A stretch of DNA of 64,000 nt. It comes from Phylloscopus collybita (lineage: Eukaryota > Chordata > Aves > Passeriformes > Phylloscopidae). Under the pieces are notes generated by a model. It had not been told where the DNA came from, searched no databases, and saw only the letters and a list, made by a program, of their open reading frames with translations. Within the stretch, counting starts at the first letter, position 1, and every line of letters starts with the position of its first letter. The DNA is taken from contig JAJNNQ010000075.1 of assembly GCA_027886175.1 (NCBI GenBank), forward strand, positions 81,323,001-81,387,000. Reading direction: 5' to 3'. Positions 47,601 to 60,700 of the stretch are shown here, piece after piece. A program made the position numbers and the translations under genes.

Positions 47601-50600
47601 AAAGCAGCAAGTGTGTATTCTGACATGGCATGAAAAGGGCACGTGTTACAAAAAACATGCTTTGCAAACTGGACTTCAGTTTATCTGGACTTCTGACAAA
47701 CCCTGTTTTGTGTGTGTGTGTTATGGAGAGGATCTTAACCAAAGCAATAACAATTTCAGAAATTATAAATGCAACGAAATGCACTTATAATCTGTTTCTC
47801 TAATGTGATAATTCACTTACTACACCTGAATTTTATCTGTTGTCTGTGCTGCTTCCAAGATGTCAATCTCTCGTCTTTCTATGTTTTAAGATGAGGCATT
47901 ACACAAATGTTTTCAATTCCTTTGCCACAGGAAAATTAAAAACTCCACATTTTACAGGAGTCTTAAGTGCTATAATATATTATTTTATTGGAGATGGTGA
48001 AATTTAATGGACTTTGAGCTGAGAAAACCTTTTCTCTTTTTTTCTTTTTTTTTTTTGTGTGTGTGTTTTTGAAAAGCATTATTATGCTGTGATCTCAATA
48101 TGATGGGAGCAACAGAGAGCATAGGAAGTTTCTACTTATGAAACAAGCCAATGTTTTCACAGATTACTGGGCATTACATCTGGTTCAGTGCTAGACAATA
48201 GACTAACACACAGTTTTGTGAGGGAGCATTCCATTTAAAAGAATAAATGCAAAATATTTTTAGATGACGATTCATTTTTATTAAAGGCATTTTCTATCAA
48301 TGCTCAAGGGTCAACAACGTCAGGAGTTGGTAGAAATGCAGAAGTCACAAAGAGAGGAGACAAATATTTCCATCCCCATAATACTTGCTTCAATGCTGTT
48401 TTGGTTTTCACTGTTCAGAAAGTTTGATTTCCATCTTCATCCAATTCAATAAGGGTCATGCAGAAAGCTTCTCCATAAGAAATCTCCACTGAAAATGTCT
48501 GAGTCAGGAAGAACCTCTGCAGAGGTTCCTGCTGTTCAGCTTCCCTGCTTCAAAGGTGGAGAAGGAGTGATTCTTCCACAAACTTGAATAAGATAGCTCT
48601 GTTACCCATGAGTAGAAAAACCACAATCGCATTAGGCAAATTATTTCATGCAGTTCAGGTAAAAGCTTTATGACTTGCCAGAGCACATTTCTGTGCAATG
48701 AAAGACCACACATGTCACTGGCACATCCTTGTAGCAAGAAATTGTGAAAGCTGAGGAATGTTATTGGTGTTGTATGTCACACACAGCTCACAAAGAAACA
48801 GGTTTCCCTTGGTACTCTAAGTCCCATTTTAAAAACCTCAGAAGGAGAGACAAAAGCTTGTGCATTTTGGAAAGGTCTACAGACTATGAGAAGTAACTGT
48901 TCCATATTGAACAATACTCCAGGATTAGCACTTAATGTCATAGGACCTCTCACATCTAGGAACAGAAGCCTCTTGCTATTGGGCAATGCAAAAAGTAGTC
49001 TTTACAGCTTTCTAACAGCATGAAGCACCTGCCTCTAATGCTGATGAGTATGCTGAGACCTTAATCCTTTTGCTAATCCAGAAAAATTACCAGAATACCA
49101 TCACTTTCCACACAAAACAAAGTAAAACTTGGCAACTCCAATGAACATCACTTTGGAGACTTTAAATAAACTGAAGTCCAGAATGCCAAGCAAAACTCAA
49201 CAAATGTGAAGCCACGCAAATCAAACCACTCAACCAAAACCATTCCCATGAGTCACTAGCAAAGGAAGTTCTGTTAATGCAGGGGCCTTGCTCAACATCA
49301 GCAGCTAGCTGCCTGTCTGGAAAATCCCAGGTGGCTGTGAGGGAAAACACAGTTTACATTTTGTGCATCAGGTCCATTTTATCTTTCCTTTACGCTCTAA
49401 GTACAATGCTAAAAGCCCTCCAGGGGTCTGAACTTGCTGGAAAGACAACATATATTGCATCTTTACACAGTACACTCAATAAACAGTATGAGAGAAGTCC
49501 CTTACCATTCATTGATTTAGGCTCCTTTGTCCAGGTCAGCCCCAGACAGAGTGTAGCTGTTCAGTGGATTAAGTACCAGTACCAACAACTTCAGGGTCTA
49601 CGCCTTTGCTGGGAGCTGATATAACCTTGCTGTTATATGAAATATGTGAGCTCAGCCACAGCAATGCTGGAATCAGAGAGAAGCAAAGCATTGAATAATC
49701 CCTTTAAAAGGTACCTAAATCTTCATAAATTTATTTAGGTCCTGAAAATCAAAACATGACTCTCCTGTTCACCATATCAACACAGTGTCTGGTAGGATCT
49801 ACAAGGTAAGCCACTGTATCTTTTACACAAATTTAAAAATAAGCATTGTATTTAAAACAAATTGATGCATAAGAAAATGTATTTTCATATTTTGAAGGAT
49901 GAATTTTTAATAACTTAATTAAAACTTCGCAAAAGGAAGAATCATTACTTGTTACACACTCCAAAATCATCTGTATAAAACATGTGTCTCCAAAACTGCC
50001 CTCTATATGTATATTAATGATGCCATCAGATGCTTAAGATATGCCCTGAATAATACATACAATTTAAATTAACTCCCATTCTTAACATTCTCAAAGAAAA
50101 GTAAAATCACTCAAACGCTAAGTCAAGTTCACTCTCAATTATTATAATTTCAGTATTGTTATTTATTATTAATACAGGATTCAGCCATCAGTATGTACTT
50201 ACAAGCAATTTCAGTGAATCTACTCAGAACCCAGAAACTGCAAGCCACATCAACACTGTAGAACAATTCAAGGCTCAATGAGCAGAAGGAAATCTCTGGC
50301 AGCTTGACAAGAAACTGGCTTAGACAACTTACAAAACCAATGACCTCTCATAGTTTGGAGAATTATCATTCTCTCTTGTTGATGGTAAAAAGATCTTTCC
50401 AAAAGAAACAAGAAGTTTTTATGTCCTCTGGGACAGAAAGGCCAGGGAATAGATCAGGCCTTCACGGTCCTGCTACTTGTAGAAACAGTGTAGAAGCAGA
50501 TCAGTGGGTACTTGGACCTCACACGTCTGAGACATCCCTCCTTGGTGCCACACAGCTACACCTGGTCCTTTCCAGATGTAACAGAACTTCAGTGATGATT

Positions 50601-53600
50601 GAGACAAAATGTCTTGAGTGGGAGAAGCAAGGTTATGATCTAAACGATTGCCCACAGCTAGTTAACTGAAGATGCAGACAGAGGTAGCTGCTTTTATATC
50701 AAAGTATGTAAGTAGTTAAGTGTGGTAGGCAGAGAAGGGACTAGAGGAAAATTGCAGAAGGGACATAAAAATAGATACCATCAAAACAGAAAATTCCTTT
50801 AGAGAGCAGGATGCAAGGAACTAACAGAACTCAGGGGCAGAGGATTTTGTAGCAAATCTAAAGAAAATTATCATCACTTTCTTCTTCTCACCCACACAGT
50901 CCAAATCTGCAAAATTTTTCAGGGGAAGGTCACGTGATTTGATTATAAATCAAAGTAGATGTAGTAGATGTTCCAGCTATTAACATAATTCATCCAGAGG
51001 CATGAAGCTTTGCTTCTGATTTATGGAACCAATACCATACAAAGAGGAAGGGTGGGTTTGTTGAGTTCTCCAAAGTAGTTGAAAGCCTGGTTTGTTTGGC
51101 AAAGAGAGGGTTTAGTGTGCCTTCAGGGATGTCTCTCTCTCTTACACTTAACGTAAGGGTGAGAGTGAGTGAGTCTTGTAGGAGCAAGGGATTGGAAAAA
51201 AATTCTTTACAGTAGTGAACTCCACTCCCTGCTGTCATAGACAAAAGGACTGGGTAAAACACTGCAAAAAGAGCCTCTCTCAAAATTTCTCCTGCTCACT
51301 GCAGGAGATAAAGCCAGGAAGAGCTTCAAGGTTTCCCATGTGAGAGGTAAACGACAATTATCAACCCCATGAAATCATGGATGCTTGTGTTTTCTATGGG
51401 GAGCTTATTCTGCCAGGAAAGAGCAGTGTGAAAAGTAGCAGCAATGAGTACTAGCTAGCCAGGATAGTCCCTGGTACAAAAGTTGGCAATAACCTCACTG
51501 AGATTCCACCAGATGCATTTCAGTTTCATACACGCCAAACACGTGTCATTTCTGTTTGTTTGGGAGTGTGATTTTTAAACCTCAAGCTCAGTCCTGTCCA
51601 ACTCATGGCCACTGAAGCTTACGATTGAACTCAGTGAAAGAGAGACTGGGTATGCAATCATCAATATACTGAAACTGATTTCTATTAAACTGGACTTCTA
51701 TTAAATTTCCAGTACAAGAGTCACTTTGACTCTGTAGATACATTGGCAATTTTGATAGTCTTTTGCATAATATTTCTCCACAATAAATTTTTACAAAGTG
51801 CTTATGGAGACAAATAGAGTTCAGATAACCCTCTTTCTCACCCATAGTTCCAGTTTTATCTGTGCCCATTATAATTCATGTTTTTTCTCTTTATTCACTT
51901 TAATAATGAACTGGAAGTGGTGACTCAGGATGCAAGGGTTAAATAGATGTCCAGCCAGCCTTTTCACACTATTTAAAACAGAAGCACATTTATTGACATA
52001 GCTCACTGCTGGGAAGAAAGCACATCTAGATCAGAGGCCAAATAGTAGCTTCCTCTGTAGTATTAAAATAAATAAAAAAGACAGGGACTGGCATTTAAAC
52101 CCTGGCCTCAGCCTAAAGCGTACGACACATTTCCCACTTCAGGAGAAGCAGGCAGAGGTATTTTGCCTGGCATTGTGCTCAGGAGAATCACCAGGATTCT
52201 CATTTCTCTTTGAAGGATGTGTCTCTGCTCCTCTCTAGCAAGAACCATCCTCACTGATGGCTTTTTCCATCAGAGCCCTTGGAGGAAAAACACTGCAGTA
52301 GCTGCTGGCTGCAAAGTTCTGGCTCTGCAGCAGTGAGCAACCAGGAGAAGAAGATGGAGTGGTCTGCACACTGCACAGAATTTACAGTCCAAAAGGAGAG
52401 CATGTTGCAAGTGTGAAATGAATTTCAATAAAAAAACCCTCTTGGAATCCAAACTAAAAAAAGAAAGGTTAACGGCATTAACCTCCTAAAAAGGCCAGCA
52501 TGCATACACTACAGGGGATGTCTGTAAGGAATGACTGATGGGCAACTACTTTCTGTATTGCTTGTCTTGAATTACCAGCTTGATAATGCAGAGCCCCACA
52601 TTGTAAATGACTCACAGAGGAGAAAAATGCAACCTGGAAATCTCACCTTTCTAGAGAAATAACCAACCAAGCATCCATCTCATAGCTTTTGACAGGTCTA
52701 GCCCTAACCATACAGGTTAAATCTCAAAGATATGAGACTTTAATGTCTTGAGAGCACTGTTTCCCTTGGTACTGGCTCTGTTCAGTACTGATTATTTTTA
52801 GGACACAGAGGTTGCCAGCTCCAAAGGAATGTCCCCAAAGGACTGCCCTAACAAGCACAGTAAGCCAAATAAGTTATGACAACACCCAGCATTACCATTT
52901 ACCTGGCTGTGTAACTTAACCATCCTGACTATCTATAGCTTGGCAAAAACAGAATTTCTTGGCCTTCCAGGTGTGCTGTAAGGTCAGTCTATTTTCACAG
53001 CCTCCCCAGTGAAGATCATGACAACTGTAAATAGGAGCACTGATCCAAACTGAGAGCAACTATCATTTGGCAATGTATTCAACTGAGTGCTTTTCACTCT
53101 GTATTTTTCAAGTATCTGAAAAATACAGGCATTAAAAACTTGCAATTGATAAATATCATACATTAGATTAAGATCCCAGAGCTTTACTCAGCAAAAGAAC
53201 AGCTTGTCCAGACTGGCAGCTATAAACTGGCAGCCCTCAAGCAAGGTGGGTAGAAGAGATCATTTTGACCTTGGGCATAGAGCATCTGTCACCAAACTAA
53301 AGTAAGATTTCACCTTTGAAGTCCCTCATCACCAGATACTACAAAAACAGGGTAGCACATCTTACTTTACAATATCCCTCCTTTGAGAGCTAAAAGTCTG
53401 CTTGCAGCTTGTTAGATAAACTTAGGATAGCATTACATTGGAATTAAGCAACAGCACAGTGGTAGAATCAGGCTGGGTTGTCAAAATAATTACTCATGGA
53501 TTAGAAAGACTGAAGTAAAATTTCTGGGTTTATGACTGTATGTCCCTGCTGAAATCTATGTTAGCCACTTGAAATCTGACTCAGGTACACCTACCTGTGC

Positions 53601-53757
53601 TGCAGATTCAGCTGCACTGCAGTACAGATAGCTCAGTTACTGGCCAAATTACCACTGGGAATAGTCAATAATTAGACTATGCATGAGATTACACAAAGGT
53701 AACATGAAGGAGGATCCTTTGAAAGCCAATGCCATGCTATCATATGAAGGACAAATG
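44627..53757. other. 9 kb of non-coding DNA without recognised genes
   Basis: Unique AT-rich sequence. Open frames of 121 codons (50304-50669, plus) and 115 codons (49277-49624, plus) have no domain I know and are overlapped by open frames on the other strand. Short (GT)n occurs near 47708-47721, and a T-rich stretch with (GT)5 at about 48031-48070. CTCTCT and GTGAGT words cluster near 51127-51180. No CR1 is seen. The 47205-47420 part is listed separately. Confidence 0.55.
47205..47420. promoter_or_regulatory. Possible conserved noncoding element
   Basis: Non-repetitive sequence with CAGCTGATTTGCATATTG near 47243, combining an E-box-like CAGCTG with an octamer ATTTGCAT. TGAAATATTCATCA follows near 47303. 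Near 47346 two overlapping inverted repeats occur: ATTGTC-ATTA-GACAAT and GTCATT-AGAC-AATGAC. Two overlapping minus-strand frames are open here, but neither looks coding. Conservation is a guess from texture. Confidence 0.2.
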
Positions 53758-53804
53758 AAAAAAAAAAGAAAAAAAAAAAAAAAAAAAAAAAAAAAAGAAA
53801 AAAA
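53758..53804 (+). repeat. Interrupted A-rich homopolymer
   Basis: A10, G, A28, G, A7 in succession. No recognisable retrocopy lies upstream. Confidence 0.95.
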
Positions 53805-55024
53805 GGCAGCAATCTTCCTGCTTATACCTCTGGGAAAGTAATTCCTTCCTTTCAGCACAGCAAAGCTCAAAAATATAGGACACAGTGTGGCACAGAGGGT
53901 CAGTGGGTTACACTTATTTATACACTATCTGTATTTGGTTCAAGGACTCTCAGAGAGAAAATAGAAAGAAAAAAACCTTTCCCTGATGGAGTTTTCAGCC
54001 AGTAGAAACTGAAGATAATATTGTACTTTTACAACATGCAGTAGATCACCAAATTCATTTTTACTGGGGTCATAAGAAAAGATTTTAGCTCTAGACTGCA
54101 GAGTTAAGGAGCTGGTGCACTAACCATAAGGATTTGTTATATAAGGTGCCTGATTGCTGTCGTGGTTTGGGGGGTGGCAAGGGGAGCAGGGCATTGTTTG
54201 TTTTTACACTGAGGTAGTATTGGTCTTGAGTTTGAGCCTAATTACTTCATTGCTGCGTCTGAAAATGATGCATATCCAAGGAAAATGAACTTTCACATAA
54301 GCCAAAGGAGAGCAGTGTGAAAAGTTAAATAAAGCAAGTCTATTCCACTCTATATGCCTTATATTATCATCATTAGTGCTTTTCATGACTTCATGACTTT
54401 TTAAATTTTTTTTTTCTGTTTAAACATTTCTGTGCTTCTGCTCTCTCCTCGGGTATGAATGGTTTCAAAATGTAGGTTACAGAAAAGCTGTTACAGATCT
54501 ACCACATCTTACTGTTTCCAGGTCAGCTTTCAGCTCGTGGGTGTTGCCAAGGGTCTGTGCGTGTTTGCTCTGAACTTCTGGGCTCATCCTTCCACTCTTC
54601 CAGGATCAATTACAAGGTTTGCTGTTACAACACTGGGTCCAGTGACCTGGACACTTTGCTGCATCCCCGGTGACTTACAGAAATTAAAAAAAAAAAAAAA
54701 ACAAAATGACTGATGACAAATAATAATAAAAACAAGCCACCACCAGCTTGACTTCTATTCCATTTAGGAGAAGCAATTAATCTGCATGCACGGATAACGA
54801 CAACAACAAATCTTAGCACAATCAAGAGTGCTGGAATAAGTATAGTTGGCATACAGACAAAAATCAAGAGAAATCTTGTATCCCCTCCTTAAAATCCTCC
54901 TCTATTCAAAAGTCTTTCAATGCACCTTGTTAAAAGTTAAAACATTGTCACATACTCCACAGTTGTATGAATATGGGTTTCTTCCTCCTTTGTCCAAAAT
55001 TTTAAAGGACAGAACCCTAGCATT
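53805..55024. other. Non-coding DNA, no gene seen
   Basis: Unique sequence with a 16-base A run at 54686-54701 and a 9-base tandem word TCATGACTT near 54382-54399. A G-rich patch near 54160-54195 (three G runs only) resembles the start of some avian LTRs but is too short to call. Frames here reach 84 codons without recognised content; a 140-codon plus-strand frame starting at 54846 runs on through the T-rich tract. Confidence 0.55.
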
Positions 55025-55082
55025 CTCTTTTCTTTTTTCTTTTTTCTTTTTTTTTTCTTTTTTTTTTTTTTTTCTTTCTCTC
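55025..55082 (+). repeat. T-rich tract with spaced C
   Basis: Runs of 4-16 T separated by single C over nearly 60 bases, the longest at 55058-55073 (T16). The 140-codon frame crossing it (54846-55268) gains a Phe/Ser run from it and is not a gene by any other sign. Confidence 0.92.
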
Positions 55083-57439
55083 ATCACCCTGTGCCTGTTC
55101 CTGGCAGAATTCAAGCCATACATATGTAATACCTGGTGGAAAAATAGAAAAACAAATCTAAGAAAATGTACATTCCATAAGAAATATACCTCAAAATGGT
55201 CTACACTTAAACTTCATAATAGCCTTTCATGTAGGCAAGTAGCATTGCCTCTATTTATTAAAAAATAAAATAATGAACCAGCAAAAATTATACAGTATAT
55301 CTGATCGTTACTTTTAAAGTATATTGTCTTATGCTCAGTGAAAAAGAGGGTTAGAGTTATGCATCTGATCTTTAAGGACTTTTAGACAAATGTGAAGTTT
55401 CTTTCACACAAACACAAGACACTTCCCCTCAGTTATCCTATTCCAGTTCAAAATCAAGCATTGGACTTTAACTATGTAATCCGTGTAACAAATTTTTCAC
55501 ACTGGGAGATTGTTTCCCTGGAGGCAGCTCTGTGAAAGGACAGAGGTCAGACAGTGAGTTTAGGAGCTGTATGCTCAGTGTGTGTCTCACTGTAAATCAA
55601 GCCTTTTAATTATTTGCAGTCTGGGGTAGGAATTCATGGATATGCCTATTTTTACAGTGTTCGCTCCTGAGCTCATGCTCCTCTTCTTAAAGGGATGGAA
55701 ATCCAGACTCTGAATAGCAAATCTTTGGACTGAATCATGTCACTTTTAAAAGTTTGTATCACCAGCCTAAGTACAAAATTTTGTCTTCTTAAATATGCAC
55801 TAGAATGTGACAGTCTCTACTCTGCTAGTTATCTTTCCCATCTCTTATTCACTGTCAGAAACTTGACAAGTGCCTTCAAATCATGATGTGAATTTTCATC
55901 ATTCCACGATTTTACTTTAAAAACAAGTATCAGTAAATATCTGCAAAACTATCCCAATATTTTATTTCATAGATGTCTTAAAAATGCTTCTAAAGTACAG
56001 CACTGGCTCATACATAAGTATTTCTTTTGGGGTTTTTGCAAGCCTATGCTCACTCATTCTTTCCTTGTTTTCCATCTTTGTCAACCACCTCCTGTCCTAG
56101 TTGCTTCAAGGTAGAGACCATCTTTCTATTCAATATTTGAACAAACTTTTTCACAATCTGCTTGGCCATGATTAGAGCTCTTAAAAATGCAGCAATTTCT
56201 CCTCTGTCAGCAATAAATAAATGCAGCATTGATTCCTTTCCCCAAGCTGAACAATGTGTTCTTAAAAATCACAGGTCATCTGATTTTGATGATTCACTAT
56301 AGGTAATCCAGCCAACAAGATTGCAGTGAACGTTTTCTGACTCTTGCAGTTCCAAACATCACCTTCAGGATCCTTTCATATATAAATAAGCTCTTTAGTA
56401 GAGGTAGGTTTAGTTTAGCTCTTGTGCATATTTATAATGGTTCTCTAATCATCATTGTAAACAATGCGCCAAAGCTGACAAACTCTGTTACAAGAGCAAT
56501 TCCAGTAAAATCAGTGGGATGTGCACCCAATTTAGGACTTTTTCAAACACTGAGTAGTTCCTGACTTCATTCATGCCATATATTGTAAATGTTTATTGCC
56601 TCATTACTTACTGCTGTAATAAAAAGCTCAGTTACACCATATCCAAAAAATAAAATAAACTAAACTGTATCTTCAAAATCCATGAGATTGGCTTTAAATC
56701 ATGTACTATCTTTAACATAAAAGAAAAAGTTTATAGGGTTGTTTTGTTGTTTTTTTATCTTGCTTTATGTAATCTTGGTTTTTCTTCTATGTTTTTATGG
56801 CCAGAAATTCACTAATTACTGTTCATTCAAAGGTAAGAGTTTTGTGTAAATACAGGAGTAGGAGATTTCAGTCACAGGACTGAATAATGTATTTTTTATA
56901 TGTTTTACAAAGAAGTAAAAACAAATTAATTTTCTTTTTCCATAAAATACATACTATCATTTTCTGAACTAGAATATTTTTATATGATTGTTGTTTTAAT
57001 TTAATTTGAAGAAGAAAGACATTCCAGAAGAAGAAAAGCTTTACTCACACACAGAAAATTGACAGATGCCTTTTTTATGGGTTGATTGCATTTCAATGTT
57101 TTTCAAGTGATGATTCAGGTTTTCCTTTTGTTTATCCAGCCACAGTTCCCTTCTAGCTAGCTTATTTTATTTTTTTTTAATGGAACATGTTAATTAAGTA
57201 GTATATATATTGCCAGACAAACCTCAATTTCTTCCCTTTCTCTTCCACAGTTAAAAAGCAAGCACTTCCCAGAATATCACTGTTTATTGAAATTGAAAGT
57301 CTTTAGGGTGTTTTGGAAGCAGGAGACTTCGAAGTTTGAATGAGGAACTCCACTGGCAAGCTTTCAAACTTATTTGCAGATCAGGACCTCTTTTGTAGAA
57401 GTCTCCCCAGGAGGAAAGCAGTTAGACACCTGCCAGTAG
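55083..57439. other. Non-coding DNA, no gene seen
   Basis: Unique AT-rich sequence with very few open frames, none above 60 codons after 55268. The shortage of frames and the non-repetitive texture make conserved noncoding DNA possible, most of all at about 56270-56560. Confidence 0.55.
56270..56560. promoter_or_regulatory. Possible conserved noncoding element
   Basis: Non-repetitive DNA with words such as TCTGATTTTGATGATTCAC near 56279, GGTAATCCAGCC near 56303, and a GTAAACAATGCGCC stretch near 56457, which holds a forkhead-like GTAAACA. No frames or simple repeats occur. Weak by-eye evidence only. Confidence 0.18.
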
Positions 57440-57790
57440 CCTGCAGTGGCACCATCCCACTGTGATGTTAATGAGATGAATGAGAGCACTACAGAGAGCT
57501 GCAATAATTACAGGGTGAAGAGCTTGTCTTTTCCTGACCCTCCTCTCTGGGCTGCCTGCTCTATAAAGCAGGGTCTTTTGTAATACTAATTACAAATGTT
57601 AATTAAACATTTCTTTGGAATTTTGCCCTCTATTAATAGGTCAGATAAACAGGGAATAAAAATGACAGGCACAAGTCATTATCAGCCACATGAGAAAAAT
57701 ACCATTTATTTGTTCCCTTCCTTTGGTCCCTCCAAAGACATAACTTCTGGTTTTATTTCATTAAAGAGACACTAAAACCACTGAAATATG
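57440..57790. promoter_or_regulatory. Best candidate conserved noncoding element
   Basis: About 350 bases lack any simple repeat or open frame. TAATTA occurs at 57587-57592 and TTAATTAA at 57599-57606, inside a stretch also carrying TATTAATAGGTCA near 57633 and GATAAACAGGGAAT near 57643 (forkhead-like). AAGTCATTATCAGCCACATG follows near 57673. Clustered homeodomain- and forkhead-type sites in otherwise balanced sequence are typical of vertebrate developmental enhancers in gene deserts. I cannot test conservation here. Confidence 0.28.
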
Positions 57791-60700
57791 GCTTTTCTGT
57801 GCAGAAATAAAATAAAAATAATTCTTACTATAATGGAGCTAAGCCTAGTTCTAAGGCCCCTTCCACTACAACTCACTCTAGTCTGTGTTAAAGTTTAACC
57901 ATAATCATGACTCTAAGGCCACATAAATGCCCTTCCAAAGACAGACTTAAGGAAACAGTCATGACAGCTGTTGATGACAGCACAAAATCTAGTTTGACAG
58001 CTTCCTCTGGCACGAGCACCACGTGGCATTTCAAGTCATTGCACTAATCCCATTTCTAACCCAGTCCCTAGAATTACACAACTGACCCCTGCCCAGATGA
58101 GAACTGAGCACAAGCACTTGGCAGATATTGCCAGAAAAATAAAAGCTCTACCCCTTGTCTGACAGTCTGCCACAGCCAGACGCTGCCATCCGGGCTCACA
58201 TGGAGCAGTAATTTGATACATATCAATACCATCTCTTTCAGTGAAATAACTTCTGCTCGGCCAGCTCATCTTACCTTTCCTTATAGATCACACTGCTAGG
58301 GCACAGGAGGGAAACAGACTAATTCCAAATTTCATCCTTTAATATTTTTCTCGAACATGTACGTGTGGTATTAAAAAGCATTTGATGGCACCAAACAGAA
58401 ACAATTCCTTTTGGAAGAAATTAAGTTTTAAGTTAAGATGAACTTCAAAAGCACAACTAATGCATTCCAACAAAAATACAAAGAAACCTCACTGCAAACA
58501 TGAGAAAGATGAGAAGAGTTTCACTCTAAAGATTCATTTCTACCAGGCCATGTCAGTTGTGAAGGAAGGCATAGCTCTCTAATTTAATCCTATTTTTATC
58601 ATCCTACAATAAGAATTTTCCATTTTTCTCATTTTGTCAGATAACCCAAAGTCAGGTTCTTCTGTTTTGATAAGAAATGGGGACTGGTGCAAAACTAAAG
58701 AACCCCCTGTTTTCCCACACAGCCCCACACAGCAGCCCACCATATGGGAAATATCAGCAAGACAAAGCCTCTGGGGAGTCAATATCAGAAACTTCTGAAG
58801 GCTTATGACTTTAAAGGTGTCTTTATGTTTACTACTCATAGCCATGGCATCATTGGCTGTGGCCATCAGACTGTTCTTGCTCACACACTCCTTCATGCAA
58901 TGAACTTTGAAAAAATTCTGGTATGAATCACCTGAACACATCAAGGCCTGCACCGTCACAGTGCAGGATGGGCACAAAAAAACTGACCCAGAGTCATTCA
59001 GACATTCATGGAATTTATCAGAATTTTGATTCTTTCATCCTAGATGTTTAAGTGAGTTGTTACCACCACTACTCAGATGGCTTTTATTTCACAAAATGGG
59101 GACTGTGTGGAGCCCTGAGTACTGCCACCATTTCCAAAGCGCCCCAAGACACACCATGAGTCTCTCTCCTCAGCAGCCTTCTTCCAAGAAGAATTGCCCA
59201 CTTCCAAGACACAAAAGGCAGAACTAAGAGCGCCCACATCTCCCCAAGTCCATTCTACTTAAAACAGCTCTTTTACACTGCCACAACCTGTGTGACAATG
59301 CAGTCTCATGTCTTGGGTGAGTCAAACAACTTTTCTCCTCCAGCTGCTAATCCAGGTGTAAATTGCCAGTTCCAGTTGATAGAACTGCAAGGAAACTCCC
59401 TGGTCTAACACCGAAAGCATGGCTGTGATCATTGAGACAGCTCAGAGCTCTTCTACTCTGCTTAATTCCACAATAATTAGCAAAATATGTTTTATATCTC
59501 AGGTGATCCATCTAGCCTTGCTTATCATACCCACAATTTCAGCTGTGTTTGCAATTTTTCTATAATGATTGTCAGGATCCTAAAACAAGCCTGAAATTCA
59601 GGAACAATATGGAATTTAAACAGAAAAGCCACAATGATGATGAAAATACACCATGCTGATGCACATAAGAGATGCTTCTGACTATCGACACAGATTTCCT
59701 AGCATAAGCCATTGATTTTTAGTGCAGACATCTGTACATCTGTCCATAACTTCTGAAATAGAGGACATAGTTTTCAAAAGACAACTATTTTTGATTTAAA
59801 TACTTAATTTGATATATTATTCAAAGTATTCTTTAATAAATTTCTATAATTATTAAATATATAAATTATTAAAATTTGCCTTTTTAAAATCTGAATTTAT
59901 CTGATTTCAGCTTCTGGACACTTGATTTTGTTACACCTTTTTCTGCCAAGATTAAAGAACCATGGCTTTGTCCACGTAGATATTTTGAGATCATGACACA
60001 GTCACCGGCTAAGGTAAACAGATAAGGTAGGCAGATTGATTTTCTTAAAATCCAACACTGGAAATGCATAGTTTTCTTAAGAAGAGAGTAGATATTAATT
60101 CACAGAACTTCTCTGAAACACTGTGATACAGCTACGTAATTTTGAAGAAAAAGTATCACAATTCTATCTTTGCTTTCAAACAACACTATAAAAATTACTA
60201 ATTTTTATAATAGGAGGTTGGACATCCAGAGCACCCTCTCAATCTGAATTACCCCATAATCCTCTAAATCCTCAATTCTTCAAGAGAGCAAGAAAAGCAA
60301 AAAGTGAGTTTAAAAGTAAGACAATGCTTTGGCAGAAGGTATTTCAATAAGTTGTCCTCATGTTACACAGCTGAGGCTCTAGTTCCAAGAGCAATAGAAA
60401 AAAAAACATAAACATCATGGTCTAAGCATAAGTACAACTTAATAAAAAGGTACAGACAGTGAAAGAAAGAGACAAAAATATATTTTGCTATTATAGTAGC
60501 TACTCTTCCAAAGTACATGTTAAAAACACTACAGCAGATATACAAATTGCCCTACACAATATGGAAGCTCCCATCATTCTGCAGGAAACATTTCAGACTC
60601 CGTAAAAAGCTGAATGTTTCAGAAGTAGTTTTATAGACCACTTATTTAGGTTCATTTCCATTAGGTTTTGCAAGATGCCATAATAACTTTGTACTAAATG

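Noticed and set aside
50304..50669. 121-codon plus-strand frame as a gene
   Set aside because: No recognisable domain, and a minus-strand frame of 60 codons is open opposite; no supporting signal.
54160..54195. Start of an avian LTR (GTCGTGGTTTGGGG)
   Set aside because: Only a dozen bases resemble LTR starts, with no polyadenylation signal, matching end or partner LTR visible.
58579..58977. 132-codon minus-strand frame as a gene
   Set aside because: No domain, promoter, splice context or coding bias was recognised; lengths like this occur by chance in 64 kb.
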